In this document: positions 17,070-24,934 of the stretch, one piece after another | Layout of the letters: every line of letters begins with the position of its first letter | Position numbering within the stretch: the first letter of the stretch is position 1 | NCBI GenBank assembly: GCA_965200115.1 | Contig: OZ241336.1 | Location: forward strand, 372,001-436,000 | Direction: 5' to 3' | DNA: 64,000 nt | From: JAPOUP01 sp026708635 | GTDB taxonomy: Bacteria > Pseudomonadota > Alphaproteobacteria > Rhodobacterales > Rhodobacteraceae | Translations under genes and position numbers: made by a program | The notes under the pieces: generated by a model | What the model was told of the DNA's origin: nothing | Database searches by the model: none | What the model saw: the letters and a program-made list of their open reading frames with translations, nothing else

Positions 17070-18454
17070 TTTGCGATACGCCTCCGGATGAGTTCTTCGA
17101 CCACGCCAAGATCATTGGGAACGTCGGTCACGCGTTCCGGGCGCGAATACAGGTCGGCCATATGCGGCGGTAAGGCGGGGCGAACCCCAACCGCTGACTC
17201 GACGGTGTCGGGAAACTTCGCCGGGTGGGCGGTCGCGAGAGTGACCATCGGGTTCGGACCGAGACACTCTTCGGCGACTTTCACGCCAACGGCGGTGTGC
17301 GGACACAGGATCTCGCCGGTGGCGCGGTACCGCGCGGCGATGGTCCTGACGGTCTCGGCTTCGTCGGCGCGGCCGGACGAAAACATCTCGCGAAGGGCCT
17401 CCAGCGCCCCCTGGCTTACCGTGAAACCGCCATCAGCCGTCAGGGCCTCCATATCGCGCGCCACCGCGGAGGAGTTCCCGCCGTAGGCGAAATAGAGCGC
17501 ACGCTCGAAATTCGAACTGACCTGGATGTCCATCGACGGGCTGACAGACGGCCTTACCTCAAGTCTGGCATGATTGCCGTTGACCAGCGTCCGGTGAAGA
17601 ATGTCATTCTGGTTGGTCGCGATGACCAGACGTCCTATCGGCAGGCCCATGCGTCTGGCGATCCAGCCGGCGAATATATCGCCGAAATTACCTGTCGGCA
17701 CGGTGAAGTCGACCGCCCGGTGCGGGGCGCCAAGCGCGACCGCGGACGTGAAATAATATACGACCTGCGCCAGGATCCGCCCCCAGTTAATCGAATTTAC
17801 CGCAGCCAACCGCACGCCGTCACGAAAGCCGAAATCATTGAACATGTCCTTCACGCGGGCCTGGCAGTCGTCGAAATCTCCGTGAAGCGCGAGCGCGTGC
17901 ACGTTTCGCTCGGTATGAACGGTGATCTGACGGCGCTGGACCTCGGAGATCCGGCCATGCGGGAAGAGTATGAACACGTCGGCCGCCGCAAGCCCCCTGA
18001 ACGCGTCGATGGCGGCGGATCCCGTATCTCCCGACGTGGCGCCCACGATGGTGACCCTCTCCCCCCTACGCTCGAGAACGGCCTGGAACAGCTGGCCGAT
18101 GAACCGCATCGCGAAATCCTTGAACGCCAATGTCGGCCCGTGAAACAGTTCCAGCAGGAAGTGGTTCGGTCCGATCTGCGTAAGGGGCGCCCGCGCGTCG
18201 TGCCGGAAGTCACTGTACGCGCGGACCACTATGCCACGGAACCCATCGTCGGTGAAACCGTTCCCGACGAACGGGCGCATCACGCGGAACGCGACCTCCT
18301 CGTAGGACTGCCCGGCCAGCGCGGCGATTTCAGCGGTCTCCATGCCCGGAATGGTATCCGGGATATAGAGACCGCCGTCGCGGGCAAGCCCGGCGAGCGT
18401 CGCCTCCTCGAATGTCAGTCCCGGGGCCTTGCCACGGGTTGAGATGTATTGCAT
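17066..18454 (-). CDS. thrC: Threonine synthase
   Basis: A 462-residue PLP enzyme that converts O-phosphohomoserine to threonine. MQYISTRG at the N-terminus, the PLP-lysine context FHGPTLAFKDFAMRF (residues about 105-120), GATSGDTGSAA for phosphate binding and VPTGNFGDIFAGW are all present. ATG 18454 starts the conserved MQYISTR block and has AAGG/GGTGG just upstream; GTG 18460 is also in frame. It forms an operon with the M16 and GNAT genes and lies just after SURF1. Confidence 0.96.
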   Translation of the reverse strand: MQYISTRGKAPGLTFEEATLAGLARDGGLYIPDTIPGMETAEIAALAGQSYEEVAFRVMRPFVGNGFTDDGFRGIVVRAYSDFRHDARAPLTQIGPNHFLLELFHGPTLAFKDFAMRFIGQLFQAVLERRGERVTIVGATSGDTGSAAIDAFRGLAAADVFILFPHGRISEVQRRQITVHTERNVHALALHGDFDDCQARVKDMFNDFGFRDGVRLAAVNSINWGRILAQVVYYFTSAVALGAPHRAVDFTVPTGNFGDIFAGWIARRMGLPIGRLVIATNQNDILHRTLVNGNHARLEVRPSVSPSMDIQVSSNFERALYFAYGGNSSAVARDMEALTADGGFTVSQGALEALREMFSSGRADEAETVRTIAARYRATGEILCPHTAVGVKVAEECLGPNPMVTLATAHPAKFPDTVESAVGVRPALPPHMADLYSRPERVTDVPNDLGVVEELIRRRIAK

Positions 18455-18466
18455 TGCCACCTTGCT

Positions 18467-19141
18467 TCAGACCGTTCTCCGACTAATACGCCAGAGCAGG
18501 AAAGCTGTCATCCCCATCCAGACCGCGGCGAGCGAAAACCATGTGATCGCGTATCCGAGGTGATCGTTGGGAATGCCGGACGTATCCACGGGCAACGGCG
18601 CCACCGCCGGTTCGGATTCGGAGGTCTCCCGCAGAATGATCAGGATTGGCTCGGTATCGAGAGCGTTCGCCAGAGCCGGTATGTCGCGGGCGAACCAGTA
18701 GTTCCCCTCCAGGTCGGGATCGGGCGTGAACCGATCCACCTCGTCGACGGTGCGGAAGTTACCGCTGATGCGGACATCCCGCTCCGGACGCGGGGCATTC
18801 TTTAGGTTCTCCGGAACGAATCCACGGTCAAGCAGGATCCTTCTGCCCTGGGTCTCGAAAGCGGAAACGATGCGGAATCCCGCGCCCGCATGCCTTACCG
18901 ACGTCAGTATATGTGCCTCGGATCGGGTGATCCGGCCGTCCGCCACAACCGGCATGAACTCCTCGAATGGCCGACTGAAGATCGGCACGGGATCTTTCGC
19001 GAGCTGGATCTCGATCCGCTCCAGCATGCTTTCCTTCCAGGAAAGCCTCTGCATCTGCCAGACACCGAGCGATATCAGGGCGACGCAGCCGGCGACGCCG
19101 ACCGCCAGGGGAACGGGCCATCGCCCGGATTGCCGTCCCAT
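18467..19141 (-). CDS. SURF1-family cytochrome oxidase assembly protein
   Basis: A 224-residue inner-membrane protein with one membrane helix at each end (residues about 10-28 and 197-215) and a periplasmic part between, the SURF1/Shy1 topology. ILLDRGFVPE and NYWFARDIPALA are typical family blocks. SURF1 helps insert heme a into subunit I of aa3-type oxidase. It stands between coxC and thrC, as in Rhodobacteraceae, but is separated from coxC by an unusually long spacer. Confidence 0.92.
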   Translation of the reverse strand: MGRQSGRWPVPLAVGVAGCVALISLGVWQMQRLSWKESMLERIEIQLAKDPVPIFSRPFEEFMPVVADGRITRSEAHILTSVRHAGAGFRIVSAFETQGRRILLDRGFVPENLKNAPRPERDVRISGNFRTVDEVDRFTPDPDLEGNYWFARDIPALANALDTEPILIILRETSESEPAVAPLPVDTSGIPNDHLGYAITWFSLAAVWMGMTAFLLWRISRRTV

Positions 19142-19524
19142 TCAGACGGGTTCCCGACGTGGGTCCGAAGGCGTCACATACCCTTCAATGTCGAGCGCCC
19201 CCCATCCGGTCCCCGGCGAACGCCGCTCCGGAGCGACGGACATACCTGACGTCCGCCGGAGTCGGATCGCGCGCCGATCCTGACCGTGGGACCACGGGAT
19301 CGGTAAGGTGGCGGCCGTCCGGACACCGTCGGGACCTTCCCCGGCGATCGCGCCCGCTCCCCGGGACGACGGAGCGCGAAGTCCGTGGGCCGGAACGGAG
19401 GCGACGTCGATCGTCCGATCCCTTCCCGCGCCACCGCGCGGATGCATCGTCAGGCGAAACGGCACGGGGATCCCGAAGCGCGGCGTCGTAACCTTACGGG
19501 GAAGACCGCGGGCGCGCGTCGATC
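19142..19524. other. Long spacer between coxC and SURF1
   Basis: About 380 GC-rich bases where related genomes usually have little or no gap. Frames through it are arginine-rich and carry no recognisable protein. No RNA gene is visible. Confidence 0.5.
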
Positions 19525-20343
19525 TCAGCTGCCCCAGATATAGACGGCCGCGAAAAGAAATAGCCAGACCACGTCGACGAAGTGCCAATACCAGGCCGCC
19601 GCCTCGAACCCGACATGCCGTTCGGGGGTGAAATGCCCCGCAAGGGCACGGAACAGACAGATGAGCAGGAATATGGTTCCGATGATCACATGCGCGCCGT
19701 GGAATCCCGTCGCCATGAAAAAGTTCGCGCCGTAGATATTTCCGGAATACCCGAAGCCCGCATGGCTGTATTCGTAAATCTGGAAAAGGGTGAACACCGC
19801 CCCGAGCACGACGGCGAGCGCCAGTCCGTTGACGAGATCCCTGCGATTGTTCTCGTGGGCGATCGCGTGATGCGCCCATGTCGCGGCGGCGCCGGAGCAG
19901 AGCAGGATCAGCGTGTTGATCAATGGAAGATGCCAGGGATCGAAGGTCTCGATTCCGGCCGGTGGCCAGGGCCCGTCGACCGCGGGGCTCAGTCCCCCGG
20001 GATCGATCGGATACATGGCATGTTTGAAGAATGACCAGAACCAGGCGAAAAAGAACATCACCTCGGACATGATGAACAGAATGAATCCGTAGCGGAGACC
20101 GATGCGGACAACCGGCGTGTGATCGCCCGACTGCGCCTCGTGAACGACGTCGGACCACCACGCGAACATCACGTACGCGACTCCCACAAGACCGATCAGA
20201 AACAGCCATGGGTGGTTGTTCGTCACATTCGGTGACACCATGACCACGAAGCCGAACAGCATCAGAAAACCTGAAACCGCCCCGATGAACGGCCAGACCG
20301 AGGGATTGAGGATATGGTAATCGTGGTTCTTCGCATGCGCCAT
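19525..20343 (-). CDS. coxC: Cytochrome c oxidase subunit III
   Basis: A 272-residue membrane protein with seven hydrophobic segments. MAHAKNHDYHILNPSVWPF is the Rhodobacterales-type N-terminus; EVMFFFAWFW and HAHHAI-like sequence (ATWAHHAIAHENN) plus the C-terminal HFVDVVWLFLF are subunit III signatures. It supports proton uptake and stability of the aa3 oxidase. It follows ctaG after a 23-base gap and belongs to the coxB-ctaB-ctaG-coxC cluster. Confidence 0.97.
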   Translation of the reverse strand: MAHAKNHDYHILNPSVWPFIGAVSGFLMLFGFVVMVSPNVTNNHPWLFLIGLVGVAYVMFAWWSDVVHEAQSGDHTPVVRIGLRYGFILFIMSEVMFFFAWFWSFFKHAMYPIDPGGLSPAVDGPWPPAGIETFDPWHLPLINTLILLCSGAAATWAHHAIAHENNRRDLVNGLALAVVLGAVFTLFQIYEYSHAGFGYSGNIYGANFFMATGFHGAHVIIGTIFLLICLFRALAGHFTPERHVGFEAAAWYWHFVDVVWLFLFAAVYIWGS

Positions 20344-20366
20344 AAGAGCGTTCCCCGTTCCTTGGG

Positions 20367-20945
20367 CTAGTTGTAGCTTCGGCCGCTGTCCGGCCTCAAG
20401 CCTGTCCGGGCCACTTCCGGAAGGTCAATTTCATGGAATGTGTAACTGAGGGTGATGCGGTGGACGCCGGCGGCGTCACGATCGGTCACGATCCCGGGAT
20501 CGACGTAAAACGTCACCGGCATCCGGACGCGCTCACCGGGCCGCAGAACCTGCTCCTCGAAGCAGAAGCAATCGATCTTCGTGAAGAACCCGCCCGCCTC
20601 GTAGGGAACCACATTGTAGCTCGCCGAACCGGCGACCGGTCGATCGGTCGGATTCCAGACCTCGTAGAACGCGAGTCCCGTCTCTCCGATGCGGATTTCC
20701 ATCGTGCGCTGGACCGGGCTGAATTCCCACGGCATCCCACGCGCCAGCGACGCGTCGAAACTTACGGTAACCGTCCTGTCCAGCACCACATCGCTGCCCG
20801 AGGCCGCAAGCGCCGGCTCTCCGCCAAACCCCGTCACGCGACAGAACCAGTCATAGAACGGCACCGATGCCCAGGCGAGGGATCCCATCAGCACGACAAC
20901 GGAAACGGTGAGCGCCGCGGTCTTGCGCGGACCCTGGAGATTCAT
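20367..20945 (-). CDS. ctaG: Cytochrome oxidase copper-assembly protein CtaG/Cox11
   Basis: A 192-residue protein with one N-terminal membrane anchor (residues about 9-27) and a periplasmic immunoglobulin-like domain. The copper ligands are in KIDCFCFEEQ, the CFCF signature of Cox11; it places CuB into subunit I. VPFYDWFCRVTGFGG just after the anchor is also conserved. Its ATG overlaps the stop of the preceding small gene by four bases. Confidence 0.96.
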   Translation of the reverse strand: MNLQGPRKTAALTVSVVVLMGSLAWASVPFYDWFCRVTGFGGEPALAASGSDVVLDRTVTVSFDASLARGMPWEFSPVQRTMEIRIGETGLAFYEVWNPTDRPVAGSASYNVVPYEAGGFFTKIDCFCFEEQVLRPGERVRMPVTFYVDPGIVTDRDAAGVHRITLSYTFHEIDLPEVARTGLRPDSGRSYN

Positions 20946-21127
20946 TCGTCCGCTCCCGCGAGTTCCGGGCGAATGGTGTGGTCAAAGCCCTGCACCGGAC
21001 CCGTCGTCGATATCTTCACGACGCTCACGGCGAAAACCAGCGCCGCGAACCCCACGAGCGTAAGACCGACACCGACGTTCCGCGACAGCCGCCGCGCGTG
21101 CAGTTCGTGCTCCACACGGATCGCCAT
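20942..21127 (-). CDS. Small single-span membrane protein of the cox cluster
   Basis: A 61-residue protein (starts MAIRVEHELHARRLSRNV) with one hydrophobic helix at about residues 18-37 and a polar C-terminus. A gene of this size and shape regularly separates ctaB and ctaG in Rhodobacterales; it is usually left hypothetical. Its ATG shares one base with the ctaB stop and its stop overlaps the ctaG start by four bases, so it is part of one translated unit. A role in oxidase assembly is inferred from position only. Confidence 0.82.
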   Translation of the reverse strand: MAIRVEHELHARRLSRNVGVGLTLVGFAALVFAVSVVKISTTGPVQGFDHTIRPELAGADE

Positions 21128-22065
21128 CACCAAATGTCCATGCCGAACTGGCGCAGCGCCGCCTCGGCGAGAAGCGCCGCGAAATGTACGAAAAGGTAAT
21201 TGATCGAGAAGCGGAACGCCGACTTTTCGGCTCTGTAACCGTCCGCTTCGGCATCGGCTTCGCCGCGCAGCCAGACAGACGCCGACCGGCGAATGAACCA
21301 GGCGTTCATGGCGATCGCCACGACAAGATAGACCGGACCGCCAATGGAGGTCAGGCCGATGCCCACGGCTAGGGGCGCCATGAGCAAGGTGTATGCCATG
21401 ATGTGGCGGCGGGTCGCGCGATGGCCGTGGGTCACGGTCAGCATCGGCACGCGGGCGTTGGCGTAATCCGACTTCACGAACAGCGCCAGAGCCCAGAAAT
21501 GGGGCGGCGTCCACAAAAAGATCAGCGCACACATAAGCATGGCTTCCACGCTGACGCCTCCGGTGGCGACCGCCCACCCGATCATCGGCGGGAAAGCGCC
21601 GGCGGCGCCACCGATAACGATATTCTGCGGGGTGGTGCGTTTCAGCCACATCGAATAGACGACAGCGTAGAAAAATATGGTGAAAGCGAGCAGCCCCGCC
21701 GCGAGAAGGTTGGCGGCGAGGCCCAGCATCGTCACCGAAACTCCCGATAGCGCGACGCCGATCGCCAACGCGTCCTGCCGCGACATCCGGCCCGCGGGCA
21801 CCGGGCGTCTGGCGGTGCGCTTCATGAGCGCGTCGATGTCCGCCTCCCACCACATATTCAGCGCACCCGCCGCTCCCGCGCCGACCGCGATGAACAGGAT
21901 CGAGGCGAACGCGATGACTGGATGGACCTGAACCGGAGCGACCAGCAGGCCGGTAAGGGCGGTGAAAACGACCAGGGACATCACGCGGGGCTTGAGCAGG
22001 GCGAAAAAGTCGCCGAAACCCGCGTCCCGAACGTCTTTCGGCGTGATGACGGTTGCGTCGGTCAT
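21127..22065 (-). CDS. ctaB: Protoheme IX farnesyltransferase (heme O synthase)
   Basis: A 312-residue polytopic prenyltransferase that adds a farnesyl chain to heme B, the first step to heme A. The first aspartate-rich site reads NMWWEADIDALMKRTARRP (residues about 85-103) and the second loop has HFWALALFVKSDYANARVPM. Around nine hydrophobic segments are present. It is followed directly by the small membrane gene and ctaG. Confidence 0.97.
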   Translation of the reverse strand: MTDATVITPKDVRDAGFGDFFALLKPRVMSLVVFTALTGLLVAPVQVHPVIAFASILFIAVGAGAAGALNMWWEADIDALMKRTARRPVPAGRMSRQDALAIGVALSGVSVTMLGLAANLLAAGLLAFTIFFYAVVYSMWLKRTTPQNIVIGGAAGAFPPMIGWAVATGGVSVEAMLMCALIFLWTPPHFWALALFVKSDYANARVPMLTVTHGHRATRRHIMAYTLLMAPLAVGIGLTSIGGPVYLVVAIAMNAWFIRRSASVWLRGEADAEADGYRAEKSAFRFSINYLFVHFAALLAEAALRQFGMDIW

Positions 22066-22141
22066 GTCATTCTTTCACGAAAGTCGCTCATGGCGGGCAC
22101 CCACCGCGGCGAACCGGCGTTTCCGCGTCAGTCACCGCCGC

Positions 22142-23026
22142 TCAGTCCGCGGCGGCGATCTTTAGGGCCGGCGGGCGATCCCTGACGGCGTATTCCCGCG
22201 CCGGCCCGGCGAGCCAGTCCTCGTACTCTTCCTGCGTCACCGCCTTGACCGTGATGGGCATGTAGGAATGGTCCTTGCCGCAGAGTTCCGAGCACTGTCC
22301 GAAATAAACGCCCTCCATACCCTCATCGACCTCGAACCAGAGTTCGGCGAGACGTCCGGGTACGGCGTCCTGCTTCACTCCGAATGACGGAACGGTCCAT
22401 GCGTGGATCACGTCCGCGCCGGTGACCTGCACGACGATTGTCTTTCCGGTGGGGATCACAACGGCGGTGTCCGTGGCGAGCAGGTATTCGTCCGCGTTGT
22501 ATCCGGCCTCCCGCACCGCCTCGGGACTTGCGAGCATGAATGATTCGAACGCCAGCCCCTGTTCCGGATACTCGTAGCCCCAATACCATTGATAGCCGGT
22601 CGCCTTGATCGTCAGGTCCGCCTCCGGGATCTCCTGTTGCTCGAACAGCGCGGGCAGGGAAAACGCGCCGACGAAAACCAGGATCACGACCGGGATCAAC
22701 GTCCAGGCCACCTCAAGCGGTGAATTATGGGTGAATCCCGCTGGCTCCGGGTTCGCGCGGCGGTTGAAACGGAGAATCACGACCAGCAGGAGCAGCATAA
22801 CGAACGCCGAGATCACCGAGATGATGACAAGCAGCATTCCGTCCAACCAGTAAAGGTTGCGCGCCAGTTCGGTCGCCGCGGGCTGGAAACCAGTGCCGCC
22901 GGGTTCGGGCTTTCCGATGGACCTAAGACCCTCCAGACCCTCCTGGGCCGTCGCGGCGAAGCCCGCCAGTGTCATGCCGATAACGGCCATAAGGCCGGGG
23001 AGAACCGTCTGAAGGCGCATATGCAT
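22142..23026 (-). CDS. coxB: Cytochrome c oxidase subunit II
   Basis: A 294-residue protein with a cleavable signal peptide (ends near GFAATAQEG), two membrane helices (residues about 58-80 and 100-120) and a periplasmic cupredoxin domain. The CuA ligands are in DVIHAWTVPSFGVK and the block GQCSELCGKDHSYM. It accepts electrons from cytochrome c. ATG 23026 (MHMRLQTVLPGL) starts the signal peptide; the frame is open further upstream without conserved sequence. It heads the oxidase assembly cluster and is divergent from tldD. Confidence 0.96.
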   Translation of the reverse strand: MHMRLQTVLPGLMAVIGMTLAGFAATAQEGLEGLRSIGKPEPGGTGFQPAATELARNLYWLDGMLLVIISVISAFVMLLLLVVILRFNRRANPEPAGFTHNSPLEVAWTLIPVVILVFVGAFSLPALFEQQEIPEADLTIKATGYQWYWGYEYPEQGLAFESFMLASPEAVREAGYNADEYLLATDTAVVIPTGKTIVVQVTGADVIHAWTVPSFGVKQDAVPGRLAELWFEVDEGMEGVYFGQCSELCGKDHSYMPITVKAVTQEEYEDWLAGPAREYAVRDRPPALKIAAAD

Positions 23027-23216
23027 TTCCCGTTCGCTTCGGCGGTCCGCCCCGCCCGGCCCGGATCCGGCCTGACGGGGGGAGGCGAACCCCCGATGGA
23101 CGGACCCCATTGTCTCTCGATCCACGTCAAACCATATTGGAAGCTGGCTCTCAAGCCATTCCTTTGCGGCATTCAGCCGCTTGTGCGGTCCCGGCAGGTC
23201 AGAAACAGAGGGCAGG

Positions 23217-24650
23217 ATGACAGACGTTCCCTTCAACCCATTCGATACCAATCTGGACAGGCAAGCGGCGCTTGCGACCCTCCAGGCCGCCGTTACCGGA
23301 GCTGACGACGGCGAGTTGTTCCTGGAGAGGCGGCGTTCGGAAACCATCGTTTTCGACGACGGGCGCGTAAAGGCCGCCAGTTACGACGCGTCCGAGGGGT
23401 TCGGACTTCGGGCGGTGAAAGGCGAGACATCCGCGTTCGCGCATTCAAGCGAGATTTCCGAGTCGGCGCTCAGCCGGGCGGCCGCCACCGCCCGGCTGGC
23501 CGTCGGCGAGGGCGGCGGCGTCCTGGACGGACCTCCGCGGCCGTCGAACGTAAGGCTGTACTCCGATGCGAACCCGATGGATGACGCGACGTTCCCCGCG
23601 AAGATCGATACGCTGCGGGAGCTAGACGCATTCGCCCGCGAACTTGACCGGCGCGTGATCCAGGTCTCGGCCACCATCGCGGCGTCCATGCAGGAGGTCG
23701 AGATACTCCGGCCCGACGGCACGCTGGTGCGCGATGCGCGACCCATGGCCCGGCTTAACGTCTCCCTCATCGTGGAGGAACGGGGGCGGCGCGAATCCGG
23801 ATCCTCCGGAGGGGGCGGCAGAACGGGCCTTGGGGTATTGATCGACGACGGGAACTGGAAAGCCACGGTTCGCGAGGCTCTCAGAATCGCGCTTGTCAAC
23901 CTACGGGCCGAACCGGCTCCGGCCGGCGAGATGGACGTGGCCCTCGGATCCGGCTGGCCGGGAATTCTATTGCACGAGGCCGTGGGTCACGGGCTCGAGG
24001 GGGACTTCAACCGCAAGGGGACATCCGCGTTCTCGGAGCTGTTGGGGCAGCGCGTGGCGGCCCGGGGCGTCACGGTTCTGGATGACGGCACCCTTCCCAA
24101 TCGACGCGGATCGCTTTCTGTCGACGATGAAGGCACGCCTTCGGGCAGGAACGTACTCATCGAGGACGGAATCCTCGTCGGTTTCATGCAGGACCGGCAG
24201 AACGCGCGGCTTATGGGGGTCGCGCCGACGGGAAACGGCAGAAGGCAAAGCCATGCCCATATCCCGATGCCGCGAATGACGAACACATACATGCTGGGCG
24301 GAGACGCGGAGCCTGACGCGATAGTGGCGGACCTGAAGGACGGAATCCACGCTGTCGGCTTCGGCGGCGGCCAGGTGGATATCACCAACGGAAAATTCGT
24401 GTTTTCGTGTACCGAGGCATACCGCGTCCTTAACGGGAAGGTCGGCGCCCCGGTAAAGGGCGCCACGCTGATCGGGGACGGACCGACGGCGCTGCGCAGG
24501 ATAAAGGCTATCGGAAACGACATGGCGCTGGATCCGGGCATCGGCAACTGTGGAAAGGCCGGGCAATGGGTGCCGGTCTGCGTCGGTCAGCCCACCCTGC
24601 TAATGGGAGGGCTGACCGTGGGCGGATCCGATAGCGGCGGTGACGGCTAA
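23217..24650 (+). CDS. tldD: TldD metalloprotease
   Basis: A 477-residue TldD protein with the zinc motif HEAVGHGLEGD (HExxxH near residue 252). TldD acts with TldE to degrade unfolded or modified peptides, for example in microcin maturation and CcdA turnover. C-terminal blocks GFGGGQVDITNGKFVFSCTEA and GNDMALDPGIGNCGKAGQ are family-typical. Start ATG 23217 is preceded by AGAGGGCAGG. tldE is not in this window. Divergent placement to coxB is the usual Rhodobacterales order. Confidence 0.96.
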   Translation: MTDVPFNPFDTNLDRQAALATLQAAVTGADDGELFLERRRSETIVFDDGRVKAASYDASEGFGLRAVKGETSAFAHSSEISESALSRAAATARLAVGEGGGVLDGPPRPSNVRLYSDANPMDDATFPAKIDTLRELDAFARELDRRVIQVSATIAASMQEVEILRPDGTLVRDARPMARLNVSLIVEERGRRESGSSGGGGRTGLGVLIDDGNWKATVREALRIALVNLRAEPAPAGEMDVALGSGWPGILLHEAVGHGLEGDFNRKGTSAFSELLGQRVAARGVTVLDDGTLPNRRGSLSVDDEGTPSGRNVLIEDGILVGFMQDRQNARLMGVAPTGNGRRQSHAHIPMPRMTNTYMLGGDAEPDAIVADLKDGIHAVGFGGGQVDITNGKFVFSCTEAYRVLNGKVGAPVKGATLIGDGPTALRRIKAIGNDMALDPGIGNCGKAGQWVPVCVGQPTLLMGGLTVGGSDSGGDG

Positions 24651-24934
24651 CCTTGCCGTTGTGCTGACAATCGTGTTGCCGCGACCGGCCCGGCCATCAT
24701 GTGAAATGCCGCCACGAAGATCCGTCGATCCCGCAATATCGTGTCGCGCCGTGGACCCCGCGCCGGCCCAACCCCGCCGGAAGCCGGTCCGGGTCGACAG
24801 CCCCGACCATTGCGTCCCCGGACGGTCACAAAGTGTGTCAGGATGTCGGCTGACCGTCACTGACATTGACATTCCCCTTTCGGGACGGTCATTTGCCCGG
24901 CCAATGCGTCGTCCCTCGATTCGAAAGTAGTTCC

